Below are positions 11,139-23,211 of a stretch of DNA of 64,000 nt, piece by piece (within the stretch, counting starts at the first letter, position 1; the number at the start of each line of letters is the position of its first letter). A program made the position numbers and the translations under genes. Source of the stretch: Adineta vaga. Lineage: Eukaryota > Rotifera. The stretch covers positions 17,546,001-17,610,000 of the forward strand of contig CP075493.1 in NCBI GenBank assembly GCA_021613535.1. Direction: 5' to 3'. The notes below the pieces were generated by a model. It saw only the letters and a program-made list of their open reading frames with translations. It ran no database searches and was not told where the DNA came from.

Positions 11139-14100
11139 TCACCAAGCCATCTTAGCCAAACACGATTTTGGATAGCGTCGCATGAGAAATTTACGTACTT
11201 CATCAAATATAAATAGACTCAAACCAAAGCCTAGTGCTGGACAGATATATTTTACCGGTACTGGTTTAGTTTTGAATACAGAATTAAACCATGGTACGAG
11301 TGTGATAAGTAGACCGACAGAAGTAGAAAAGACAACTCCTATGCAGAGAGTTAGATTACGAGCTTTTCCAAACAACGGATTGTGTTTGAAAAATGATACA
11401 TAACGTGTTCGTGTCCAAATGAGATTAAACATTTGCATGATACATAAGTCTACGTAATAAATTGATTGACCAGTTTGTAGAATACTTGTGAGTTCATCAC
11501 GTGTTTTGTTAATCGGAGGATCTGTACCAAAATTAGCGTAAGTAAAAAAGATGCTACTAACAGGAATATCTGAAAGGAAAAATAAATATTTAATCAATAT
11601 TGTTTTTCTTTCTAATGTGTAATATTTACCTTGCGATGCGTAATACCAGAAAAAGCAGAAGAAAGCAGTAAAACATTCAATATTTCCCATAATCAAGTAA
11701 GCATGAACGAGTAGTTTCCAATCGACCAAATGATTTTTGTGACGAATGGCTGGTGGACGAGACATGATATCTTGTTCAGCTGTTTCCGAAACCATTGCCA
11801 AAGAATTCACAATATCGTTGAACATACAGAAAACGACACCAAGAAAAAGAGATAATGAAAGTGGAATTCCCATCCATGTACTAACAAGTACAGGAATCAC
11901 TTCGGACCATGTACCTATCAGATTAGAAAAAAACAATTTCTTGGACGTTTAGAACTTATAAAAAACTTACCTCCCGGTAGCAAATAGATGGCGACTTTCT
12001 TCAGATTATCGCTTAATAATCGGCCCATTTCAATCGCAGTAATAATCGATGAAAAATTATTGTCAAGTAAGATCATATCACCAGCTTCCTTTGCAACTTC
12101 TGTTCCAGCTGCCATTGCAACTTCTAAGTCGGCTTGTTTAAGTGCAGGTGCATCGTTTGTTCCGTCTCCTGTAACCGCAACGACTTCACCACGTTTAGAA
12201 AATTCCATCACAATGCGTAACTTTTGTTCTGGTGATGTTCGAGCAAAAACAATCTCTTTATGGGATAAGACCCAATCCCACATGTGATCCTAGAAAAACA
12301 AACAAAATCTTTGTCTCAAAAAGTAAAATTATGAACTATATCATTCAGAATACTTACATCCATCGAGTGTATATCACTACCAGTGACAACCACACCATAG
12401 GGAATAATATCGAGTTTTTTCACATCTTTAACTTGGTTCGGATCTCGTAGGTAGAACAGAAAACCATTCCAAAGTCGTTTGAAAATGTTTGATTTTTTCT
12501 TCGAAATAGAGATTGACTTGATACCCTTCACATCAATCGACGTTGTTAATTCACCAACGATATGACTTTCTAGTAATGTATGTGTATTACGAACAAAGTG
12601 AGCCAACGTTTCTTGTGTTTCATTATCATCCTCTATTCTAAAGCTGTCGATACCATTATCAATACTGATTTCTTTACTAAGAATATTGACTTTTTTTCCA
12701 ATCGTCGCTGCAGTTGTCGGATGATCACCAGTGACCATACAAACACGAATATGAGCACCACGAGCTTTAAGTACGGCTTCGGGTACTTCAGGGCGAGCAG
12801 GATCGAGTAGAGCAAACATACCTAAACAAAGTATTGATCGGATAAGTTTCATTAGTAAAATTTTATTCGATTTTCATTTACCAATGAAACAATAATTCTT
12901 CGTTGGCAATCCATTCAGATCGAGTTCATCAGGCGACAATTGTTCGGTAGATTGTGGATAATTTTTATTTGTCTTATATGCTTCTATCATCATGTCATAT
13001 TGTTGCTTACTCATTTTTTGTTGAATCATGGCTATTACTCTATATCCCGATTCTCCCAGTGTTTCTTGTCGCTCTTGAACAGTAGCTCGAAATTCATCTG
13101 TCATTGGCAAGATTTCACCATTAGAGTCATCTTTATAAGTTGAACAACGAGATAGAATGAAATCCGGTGCACCTTTCAGTGTAATCAATACCATTTCATT
13201 GTCATTGGATGTCTGTGCTAGAAGATTGGCCGTAATCATGAATTTATTTTTCGAATTGAATGGAACACTATTAATACGTGGGTTCATCTTTTTTACTTGC
13301 TCAATATTGACAGAACATTTTTCCTTACACATATTGTACAGCGCCACATCAGCTGCATCCCCAATAACTTGAATCAATTTTGATGATGTCTCATCATCGT
13401 CGGTATTGGGTTCTGGATTGTGAGTTGCGTCACCATTATTGCTCGTGATACACGATTGTTTGGCTGCATTATTGCAAAGACACGCACCAAGAATTAGATC
13501 TTTCAAAGCATTTGCAACATCAGTTGAAGTTAATGATGCTCGTTTTCGATCGATCATACCCTGTTCTTGTTTCGATGTGATTGCCTGTTCATACTCGCTG
13601 TGAATAGGAACCATAAATTCTCCTAGAGTTCCCCAAAGCAGAGCAGTAATACTCATTTGATTCATTGTCAATGTTCCAGTTTTATCTGTAGCAATAACCT
13701 ATTAATATATAAGAATTATTCTCAATAAAATATGAAGAAATAATGTCTTACAGAAACATAATTAAACGCTTCTATGGTAACTAGACTTTTTACCATCACT
13801 TTTTGCTTATACATTCTCTTGGCAACAATAGTTAAAACGAGAGTAACAGCTGCTGGTAGACCTTCAGGAATAAAGCATACCACCATGCCAATAGAATTGA
13901 TCACATTTCCTAGGAATGAAAGACAAAATATTCCTAATGTAGATTAGTCAATTCTGTCTTACCATTAACAGAAATATATCCAGTCTGTGAAATGTTGAGC
14001 CAAGCAGCCCAAGTAATCCATAGAAGAACTACACATGTGAATGCAGCCAAAATGATGAATACAACAAAGCGATTAATTTCTCGATGAAGTCCAGTCACCT

Positions 14101-15362
14101 CGGAGCCATCAGAGCCGCGTGTCATTTGACCAACTTGTCCAAGTACGGTTGCATCTCCGATATTGACGACTATTCCTACACCTGAACCCTGAACGACAAG
14201 TGATGAATAGAAAACAAGATTGGTCGTTTCCATAAAGTTCAGATCTGTGCATTTAACAGTACAGGTGATAGGTACCGATTCACCAGTTAATTGTGATGTG
14301 TTTACTTGAAGATAGTGGCATGAAATCAGTCGACAATCGGGTGGAATTTTGTCACCAAGACGAATATAAATCACATCGCCAGGTACAAGTTCTTCTGCAT
14401 TCAGTTGCATTTCAATTCCATTTCTTTTAACGGTAGCAATCGAAGGTTGCATTTTTTAGGAGGATGCCACAATTTTCATTGATTTCACTTCCTGATAGAA
14501 ATTGAAAAGAGCATTGAATACAATGACAAAAACAAGTATGCCAGCCAAAGCTAGATTGGCTACATCAGGATCTGGATCACCGAATGGTTTCTGTAGCAAA
14601 GCAAATCATTCACAGATATACTAATTGATTAACATGAACAAATAAAAATGTTAATAAACTTACATAGCTAAGAAAAGCAAATAGAGTTGCAAGCCATAAT
14701 ACACTATTGAAACCAATAATCAATTGTTTAATGAACATCCAAATAAGACTTGGTGGACGTGATGGTGTCAGTTTGTTTCTTCCATAAGTCACATGATGAT
14801 GTGCTACGACATCATCTGTTAGACCTGTTGTCAAATTACTATTAAATCGTTCGACTAGTCTTTCCAATGGTATGACATGTACATCGGTTTCAAGTTTTGA
14901 TGTATCTTCAGTGATTTCATTATCCAATTCCAATCTAACTGGATCGATGCTTTTGAAGCTGCGTTTTAATATCTGATCGGAAATCGCTGCCGATGGCACT
15001 TTCAAGCGATTGGTCTTGTCAGAAAGTGTTCGAGCATACCGTGAATGTCTTTCTTCTAATGGCAATGCTCGATTAGTATAGCTTGCCGAATCAGATCGAC
15101 GTCGTTGCATTAATCGAAGACTCAAATATTGCGACAACGTTTGCCAAGCAATACGATCTTGTTGCATTGTATCAATGGTATTTACATCCACTTGGGTAGC
15201 ACCAGATGCATATAGAGAACTACGAGCTTTATTATATCGACGACCAGCATTTGCCGACGCTGGAGCCGACGATGATAATTTCTGTTGATATGTTCGTCGA
15301 GGAGCAATGCTGTCGCCGAAAGTATGCTTATGTTCGAATTTATCCATCAATAAGCAGGACAA
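11139..15362 (-). CDS. Type II P-type cation ATPase (Na+/K+-ATPase alpha-like), with one in-frame stop
   Basis: Eight exons join in phase: 15362..14664, 14590..13963, 13909..13752, 13698..12882, 12821..12358, 12289..11971, 11914..11630 and 11569..11139 (1,267 codons). Motifs in order: an N-terminal Arg/Ser-rich tail, M1-M2, the actuator TGES (LTGESVP), M4 PEGL ([10 protein letters not shown]), the phosphorylation site DKTGT (Asp about 500), KGAPDFIL in the nucleotide-binding domain, [15 protein letters not shown] at the hinge, and M5-M10 ending KMAW. It would be a plasma- or endomembrane cation pump. M6 reads [13 protein letters not shown], so only one of the two M6 aspartates of Na/K-ATPase aligns, and SNIP of M5 is absent: ion specificity is uncertain. 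TAA at 14458..14456 (codon about 278, after MKIVASS, before KMQPSIATV) interrupts an otherwise perfect frame. Confidence 0.85.
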
Positions 15363-17149
15363 TAGAAATCGCTAATCTTTGAATGATTAAAATGTGTACC
15401 AAATCTGACTTTGTACGAAAATGGTCGATGATTATGGTGTAATGTTTGATTTTCATCTCCTTTATATACATTTTCTCTCATCTCTCTCTATCCTGTTTAT
15501 ATGCCAGTTACGATAATGTACGTAATGCATTATAATTCATGTGAAACTCAACTGCGCTGTGTGTATTGACAAATTTTTCTTTCCTGCTGCTAGAATTCAT
15601 AAGTTGATTTACGTTTTGTCCTTGAAAGGTTGCTGCTGACGTCAATCCTGATTATACAACAGAGATCAACATGAGGTATTTTTCGTCATACCTGAATTTT
15701 ATACTGTTTTCATAACTTGATTGTGGCCGGTTATTCATCGAACAACATCTATTAACATGTTTTTTTTCTTCTTTTTCAGTGGGATGATGACGCAAATTAT
15801 GACAGTAATAGAGTAAATCAATTGGAATGAAATGACAACAAAATTGCGATCAATGTTCTTTCGTATTAAGTACTTACTCAAATAACAATATGATTAGCGA
15901 TTCATACTAAACTTCTATAATTAGACAAACAAATCTAATAAAATTCTTCATTCCAATTCGGGATGTACGATGTCAGTGACAATACTAAAAAAACTGACAG
16001 TGTTGCACTGATTCTCAGTGTTCACCGACACTTTATTGAGAGTATTTACTGTATTTTTTATAAGAGTTGATCGAACCAAATGTTAAATCGTATGATAGAA
16101 GTAGCAAAATTTTATTTCTTGTGATTATCTGATGAAAGCTGCGTGTTCTACCAACTATTTTCTATCTTCTTTTTATTCTTTCACTCCTGGTGTCTTACAT
16201 CAATCTTATGTACTACTTTGTTTGAAATGATATCGTGCTTGATGACATTATCATCTTCTTTGTGTTCATTTCGTCACTTTATACCCTCGAGATGTTGTCT
16301 TAGTATATATATATACGTGCTTTTTCTCATTTCGGATAGTTGAACATCATTAGATTTAGTGTGTGTATGCATGTACGTATATATGGTAACTCAATAAAGG
16401 TAGAAACATCACATCATCACTTTTTAGTATATATAAATTTATGTTTCTTTTACCGAAGAATTAATAATTATTTGTTATATAATTCTTGCATGATCTTTTT
16501 TGCGTTTTATCACTGACAATAAAACTCAGATTTGTCTTGAAAAGTGTATGTATCCAATCTGAAAATATTTTCTATCTATCTTAATCATGTCTTGCTATGT
16601 AATGTGACAATCAATGATAAGATATCAGTGAGTTCCGTTTTCCTGACATCATCAGTGAGCCATCAGCGTGCACTGAGCCCCCTTTCAGGATTTGTCGGTG
16701 CTCCTTTATTCGACACCATACATTTCTACTTCCAATATAACATTTTTTTCAATTAAATATCGTCTGTTTTAAATCTTCGTTTTCTAAAAATAATCGTTAT
16801 CAATACTTAATTGATGATTTTACTTATTTGATTAACGTCAATATGAGAATAGGAAATATTAGGCAATAATACAAATCAATTTCAATCAAAAATATGATAA
16901 TTAATGAATTGTATGTCTCTTTCTCTACCTGTATATGAAGTGTAAATCATGTTATAATTAACTAACTATTCGACGAATTATTTGGCCATTCAAGTAGTAG
17001 CAGTAATGGATTGTAAAGGACAAGTTACTGATCGAGCATTGAATTCATCTAAAATTATTACTTACAAAAAAAATACGAATTTATATGGAATAATTTATCG
17101 TAATATATACACAAAGAATGGTTATAGAAAAAGTTGCAACTTAGTTCTA
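15363..17149. other. Gene-poor region upstream of the ATPase
   Basis: AT-rich, with short TA repeats near 16305-16320 and no convincing coding region. It includes the probable promoter side of the minus-strand ATPase. Confidence 0.5.
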
Positions 17150-17559
17150 CAGTAGAACCTCTCTTGAATGGACAACGATCGGACATTTTTAAAGTGTCCA
17201 CTTAAATGAGGTGCTCTTTTATGAGAGGTCGACAAACAATATACATTAGAAGTTCGTTTTGCATGTAAGGCTACATAAAGTGGAGTAAAAATCTATCATA
17301 AACACGTTATGAGATTACATTGACCATTCTTTATTCTAATTTCAATCGAGAATAATCTTTGTTCACTTGGTGATAAATTTAGATGAGTCCTTTATCTTCA
17401 TTCAATGAATAGCAAATGATGATCGTTAAGAAAAGAACAATGTATCCATTTTTATCACTGCTTCAAAGTGCCTATATTTTGTAGAGTTTCTCATGTATTA
17501 TGGAACCTGGAATAGTGCCCACTTCTCAGAGGTTCGAGATGCCCTTGTAAGAGAGGTTC
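17150..17559. mobile_element. Possible non-autonomous pogo/Tigger-like element
   Basis: The left end CAGTAGAACCTCTCTTGAATGG follows a TA dinucleotide. The right end is an inverted GTAAGAGAGGTTC. The shared core GAACCTCTCTT is 11 nt. Terminal CAGTAGAACC and TA targeting suit pogo/Tigger elements, but the last bases of the right end have diverged and there is no ORF. Confidence 0.35.
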
Positions 17560-17580
17560 ATTTCAATACAAGATCGAGCT

Positions 17581-17903
17581 TGAGAGTGTGTGGGTGAGTG
17601 TGGGTGTGTGTGGGTGTGGGTGTGGGTGGGTGTGGGTGTGGGTGTGGGTGTGGGTGGGTGAGGGTGTGGGTATGGAGTGAGTGACGATGTGGTTGTAGGT
17701 GTGGGTTAAGAGTATAGCCTGACCCACACCCACACATCAGCACACCGACACCCACACCCACACATCAGCACACCGACACCCACACCCACACATCAGCACA
17801 CCGACACCCACACCCACACATCAGCACACCGACACCCACACCCACACCTACAACCACACCGTCACTCACCCCATACCCACACCCTCACCCACCCACACCC
17901 CCA
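17581..17903. repeat. Large telomere-like palindrome with a 28-bp satellite
   Basis: The G-rich arm (17581..17706) is mainly TGTGGG units with variants. A spacer TTAAGAGTATAGCCTGA follows, then a C-rich arm to about 17903. Inside the C arm a 28-bp unit containing CATCAGCACACCGACACC is repeated about four times with exact 28-bp spacing (CATCAG at 17735, 17763, 17791 and 17819). Confidence 0.85.
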
Positions 17904-18060
17904 CCCAAGCAGACAAATGTTTTAAAAAAACGCGTAAAAACGCGTTAAAATTTCGTTAAAACGCCATTTTAACGAACTATGATCGTTAAAACGGCGTTTT
18001 AACGAAATTTTAACGTATATCGGTTCGTAATGTATAAAACGCGTTTTGATGCGTTTATCT
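17904..18060. mobile_element. Partial foldback element, CCCAAGCAGA family
   Basis: It starts CCCAAGCAGACAAATG, as the complete copy at 21906 does, then ACGCG/TTAACG-rich inverted arms (about 17938-17975 against 17982-18014) around a short loop. I cannot find the right terminal CTGCTTGGG, so it is truncated or diverged. Confidence 0.55.
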
Positions 18061-18820
18061 TTACTGCATTATTACGCGTTAATTTATCAAATTTAACTCT
18101 ATATTACACGTTCATTTACAAACTCTAATGATTATCTACGCATTTAGAACAGACGCGTTTGTTTTCGTTAGATTCTGTTGTGTATTTCAGCATCATTTTC
18201 CAAACTTATTGACGATTTTACTGGTTAAAGGTAAAACACGTTGTTTTGTTTTATTTTATTTCGTGATGACCTATAATTTTATGAAGTTTAATTCTTGTTT
18301 ACATGTCAAATACGAAGTGAATTTTATTTTGTAGCTACACGTTATATCACGATGATCAGTATCGTTATAGGAATAAAGTAAACATATTTTTTTCTCTTTG
18401 AAGTTTACTTTGTAATTATGAATTTTCAACATCACATTTCCCTTGATTATTACTGGAAGAATATTATGATAATCATGTACAAAACACCGATTGGTGTGAA
18501 ACTCTTAATGTAGATCTACTTAGATAATCTATAATTTTAACTGCAATAGAAAATAGTGCAGAAAAGTATTGTTATATAGACGATAATATGTTTGAAATCG
18601 AACAGAAAATACGCTTCAGATGAAATTAAAAGACAGTATATAATATTATTTAATATGTGATTTCCTACTGTTGTATATTATGATATAACAACAGCTATTT
18701 TTGGTTTTTAATCTACTAATATTCATATTCTTAAACTTGGAAGTTAACAATTGACTTACTCTACAATATATGATACCCATTTCAGTAACGTTTTCCTAAT
18801 ATATATATATATATATCATC
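18061..18820. other. AT-rich region between transposons
   Basis: Nothing supportable beyond a TA run at about 18800. Confidence 0.5.
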
Positions 18821-19398
18821 TTAACCCTTTGAGGACGGTTTTTTTTTCTGTATATTTCATCATAAAACAATCAACATTTCTATTTTCTAAAAGAACTTTA
18901 TAAAAACGTGTGTTTATTTAGAACATCGTCTAACATGTCCCTATATAGAGAACAACGTTGCTGACAACGATTCTAGATTATCGCGTTTTTTTCCTGAAAG
19001 CCAGTTTTGTTATATATATTATTCATTACTGACACGCCTCGTAGTTTCTATATTTCCTATTTGTAAGAAATAGTTCCATATTGTTCCAGATCTGAAGTAT
19101 AGATTCGATTTTTCTATCATATAGTTGTACACGGTGCTCATTACTGGAATATAGAAAAATAAAATCTATGGATCAGGTCTAAATCAATACAGAGCTATTT
19201 TCTATATAGGAAATGTTGGAAGTACGAGGCGTGATTACTGGATATCCGAATAAAATAACCTAATTACAATCCAAATTAAACCGAAAGACTCTCTGATAAA
19301 TGCTTTAAAAAGCTGATCTAGTATAGGAATCTGCGTGTTTTAAAATACCAGAGAACCACCATGGCCCCTTAAGGGGCCAACCGTCCTCAAAGGGTTAA
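18821..19398. mobile_element. Non-autonomous piggyBac-like element (MITE)
   Basis: It is flanked by TTAA at 18821-18824 and 19395-19398. Terminal inverted repeats CCCTTTGAGGACGGTT match perfectly over 16 nt. A subterminal palindrome GGCCCCTTAAGGGGCC lies at the right end. Inner inverted segments pair CACGCCTCGTA (about 19031) with TACGAGGCGTG (about 19221). The element is 578 bp with no ORF. TTAA target sites and CCC-starting repeats are diagnostic of piggyBac. Confidence 0.8.
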
Positions 19399-21759
19399 TG
19401 AAAAGAGAAATCAATACCCAATACAGATATAGTAAAATAGATGAATGAATAAAAAAAACAAGATAAGAAAGATAAAGTTTGAGGTTTAATAAATGTAACT
19501 TTGAGACATAATTCTAAACATATTCAAGTTGATTCAAGTAAGTTTGAAAAAATGAGAAATTCACCAATAATTATTCTCTTCCTCAATACCGAAAGATGTC
19601 TTTCTCTCCTATAAGGAGCATCTCGTTTTGTCTCCTTATTCAGTTCATATTAGTCCTTTTGTTCGATTCGATACTTTCATTTTTAAAGAAATTCTTCTAT
19701 CCGTTTCTAACTTTCCACGTGCTAATTCAGGTTGTTTTCTTCTTTTTTTGTATACGAATGACAAAAATGTGCAATAAGGTAGAAGAAAATCACATATTAC
19801 ATGTGCTTAACGCGTATATATAAGATTGATTTCGTTAGAAAAAGAATAAGATTAACATTTTATTTTCATTTTCAACTGTGAAAAAAAAGCGTATTTTTCT
19901 TTTGCTTGTGTAATGTACCATCAATATTTGATAAAAACAAAACAAGAGCAGTTTGTTGCATAAATAGCGCGTGTAATGAACATAGAGAATGAATACGACA
20001 GAGTAAAAGATACATTTTGTATTTTCTGCTCATGATTATAACATGACATGCGCAAGAAAGAAAGCGTTAATTTTCTGTTATTACCTGATAATCTTTATCA
20101 CAATTAATTATGGTTATACATAAGTATACTTTTAAAGTCAAGGTCTTATCTGAGAATTGTATTATGGTAGTCTAGTCTAATACAATATATAGGTTGGAAT
20201 AAAAAAGAGTATAAACATGTCAGAAATATACTACAAATAACTTCCTTTTTATTTATTCAAAAATTGCTTGTTGTTAGAATAAAACCAATCATATGTACAT
20301 TCAATACAACGTTTATTAGTTTTTTCCTAAAAATAATTCAATAATTAAATTACGAAGAGTCAAACATAAGTGACGAAAGGTAGCTGAAATAATCTGTAGT
20401 AATATGTAATTTTATGCTGATATTCTTTGTACCAAAAAATAGTCATTGCAATCAATTTCTTCTTTTTACGAAGAATAGCAACTGAAAGCAATGTTTTCTC
20501 AACATTAGAGAAATCTGATCTGTCCATATTCTTTAGAAAGAAAACTTTTTAATCGCGTTCCACAAAACTCGAAATCACTAAATAATTAACATTCGACTTT
20601 ATTATTTTTAATATTTCTGAAAACAAAATTAGTTTTTGCATTTTCCCTTGGATTGTGAAGAATACGATTTAAAGGAAAAAATTAACATGTATTTATCAGA
20701 CGTCGAAATCCTCGACTTTATATATATATATGACTTTTTTCCGTTTCCAGCACCATCTTCTCAGTACCCTCTATACAAAACGAAAAAATACAACTGCCAA
20801 GCACGGCTATCGACTGATTGTAGCGTTACGTGAATGCATCTAATCTCGACTTTATAGTAACGTTTCACATGATTCACATTCGTTAATATTTTTAAACAAT
20901 CATCGTACGATATAATAGTGCTTTCCGCAACCGATTTTAAAGAAAATGAGAGCATCTTAAATTCGTTTTCTGAAAAATAAACGTAAATAAAAACACGCGT
21001 CAATCGATAAAATATTCCGATAAACAAATATACGACCAGTTATGGCTGACCTCTGCTAACATTATCGTCCTATTCAGGAGACTCTTGATCCTTTACAATT
21101 AATTCATCTCGTTGATAGCGTATATCATCCAACTGTTAATACGCACTATACAATCAATGTTTCTTTCTTTCGCTACTTTATTCCGATAGAATGAGCGACC
21201 GAATTCTGATAGTTTTTCGTACGTCTTTCTAAGTTAGTTATTAACCCATTCCTATTCTTTGTTTACTGTTAGCAATAGCTATTCTTTTTTTCTCATATTA
21301 ATGACCGGTGATTTTTCAAAATCTTTTTCTATTTTTAATTTAATAGTATTTTCTTCTTCATAGCTTTCGTATTTTTAATTTATATAGTCGACTAAAAACT
21401 GTTATCTTGAATCGATTAATAGCCATAGTTTGATAACTAACTGAAGTGAAGCTTTTAAATTCTACTACTTTCCTTTGAAAATCTCCCCTATCACACTAGT
21501 GACATACACTACATTCCGAATGAATACACATTATAAACAATATCGCTTGATTGCGCTCTTTCTCTCTCAGAAACAAAACAGTAGTATCTAGTATTTCCTT
21601 CTAGATTTGTACATATATAGTAATCTTACTAGTAATAGTTCTATGGGTCTGAGCAATATTTAATACTTTTCACTAGAAGCGTTCGCACGTATGAAATTTT
21701 CTTTCCGATAATAGATCAGCATTTAAGTGTTTGTAAGAACTGCTGACCATATCGCTATG
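19399..21759. other. Gene-poor AT-rich region
   Basis: No convincing exon, RNA gene or transposon end was found on either strand. Short open frames here lack codon structure and homology that I can recognise. Confidence 0.5.
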
Positions 21760-21903
21760 ACTTATGTCATCTCGCTACTTCACTCACTCGCTATATCGCA
21801 ACCTCGTTACATCATTACCTGGTCACCTCGCTACTTTACTCACTCGTTATATCATTACCCCGTTATATCATTACCTCGCTAACTATCTACTCCGCTTACT
21901 CGC
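21760..21903. repeat. Degenerate CTCGCTAC / TATATCATTACC tandem repeat
   Basis: Irregular units of about 10-20 nt (CTCGCTACTT, CTCGTTATATCATTACC) repeat up to the left TA of the foldback element. Confidence 0.6.
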
Positions 21904-21905
21904 TA

Positions 21906-22193
21906 CCCAAGCAGAGAAATGTTTAAAATGAAACGCGTTAAAATTTTAACAAAAATAAAATCGTAAAAAGCGCACATTTTAATGCGTTAACGCTGCGTTT
22001 GAATTGTCAATGGCGTAAGAATTCGTTAATTAATTAACGCGTTTTAACGCATTCGATCATTAAACGATGTTGAACGTCGTTCAAAATTTAAACGCATTGC
22101 TAACGCGTTAAAATGTGCGCTTTTTACGATTTTATTTTCGTTAAAATTTTAACGCGTTTTTACGCGTTATTTTTAAGTGCTTGTCTGCCCGGG
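21906..22193. mobile_element. Complete foldback MITE with TA target site
   Basis: The flanking TA dinucleotides are 21904-21905 and 22194-22195. The ends are CCCAAGCAGAGAAATG and, inverted, CCCGGGCAGACAAGCAC. The arms stay complementary for about 100 nt, including CGTAAAAAGCGCACATTTTAA and its inverse. No ORF. It has inserted into a transporter exon remnant on its right side. Confidence 0.75.
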
Positions 22194-22197
22194 TAAC

Positions 22198-22510
22198 CAT
22201 CCATATCAGTATCGTCAGAAGAATAATCATCAAGATACCAATAACCAGATGTTGATGTCGATGATTAATGACATTTAGTTCGTTGAGTTCTATTCAAATT
22301 ATCGAGTCCATATTGACGTTCGTAACGACGTACAATGAAATCATTCAAAATTAGAAGATCAGGTGCGGAAGCCAATGTAATAAATAATAAACAAGGTATT
22401 ACAAGCCACTAACGAGGTGTAGATGAAATTAGTTTAGGAAAATTTGTGTTTGTATTTATGTCATCATTATTAACAATTGATGTAGCCGGACGATACTGAT
22501 GAATAACCAT
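22198..22510 (-). pseudogene. MFS transporter N-terminal exon remnant (SLC46/PCFT-like)
   Basis: From ATG 22510 the frame reads a hydrophilic head, then TAG, then WLVIPCLLFITLASAPDLLILNDFIVRRYERQYGL, then TAA and an acidic stretch. The helix followed by APDLL-NDFIVRRY resembles TM1 of SLC46 (proton-coupled folate transporter-like) proteins of the plasma membrane. Two in-frame stops are present and the sequence is cut at the foldback element at 22194, so it is a remnant. The family assignment is tentative. Confidence 0.35.
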
Positions 22511-23211
22511 TCTATATAAATTCACGTAAAAATTTCAAAATGACATGATGCTCAATGTTACTTTTATGTATGTAACTTAGAAAAGAAAAAGAAAATTGGT
22601 TCTGTTCGATGAATGCGGTCATCGAATAGCACGAGTTCTTTTTTTTTCTTTTATGTGAGAACAGGAAGAAAAAAAGAAAAAGTGAACTTACAACTTATTG
22701 TCAACTATAAAAAGTAAGTGTATACAAGGACAAAGATACAGTATAGTTTTCTTCGTTTTTACAGAATAAAATCACATTAACATACCATAAAATGAAAATA
22801 ATACAACAGTGAACGTTGATTAATCGATTTTCTACAAAAATAATTAAATAGAAGAAATAACAGAAGGTTATCAGAAAATACGATCTATTCTGATCAAAAG
22901 TTAAATTATAAAGGTCCTCAAATTCTAATTCTCATACATACAATATTATTTCTAGACTAAAAGGATTTCTATGTATCACTAAAAAGAAAATCTCTTGTTG
23001 ATATCATTTTAATGACGAGCAATTTTCAATCTATTGGATTTAAGTTGCAATGTGAAACAGAACCTATGAAATATACAATTTTTTTGTGTGAGAGTGTAGC
23101 TTTGGATTGACACGTAGTCGGAGTTACCCACACCCACCTCATCAAAGTTGATTTTCTTTTCCCAGAAATCACTACTGATTGCTTTATTTAGAAAAAAAAG
23201 TTAGTTTTTGT
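22511..23211. other. AT-rich intergenic region with a weak palindrome
   Basis: A degenerate copy of the G/C palindrome lies at about 23089-23137 (GAGAGTGTAGC ... TACCCACACCCACCTCATC). Otherwise nothing supportable. Confidence 0.4.

Noticed and set aside
16143-16756. Two short plus-strand frames upstream of the ATPase
   Set aside because: Phe/Ser/Ile-rich translations of AT-rich DNA with no start context or homology that I recognise.
17558-17761. Open frame with long His-Pro-Thr runs in the 17.6 kb repeat
   Set aside because: It is simply the translation of CCCACA repeats; no start context or non-repeat sequence.
17721-17848. CRISPR-like array (28-bp period)
   Set aside because: No unique spacers: the whole 28-bp unit repeats, and the genome is animal.
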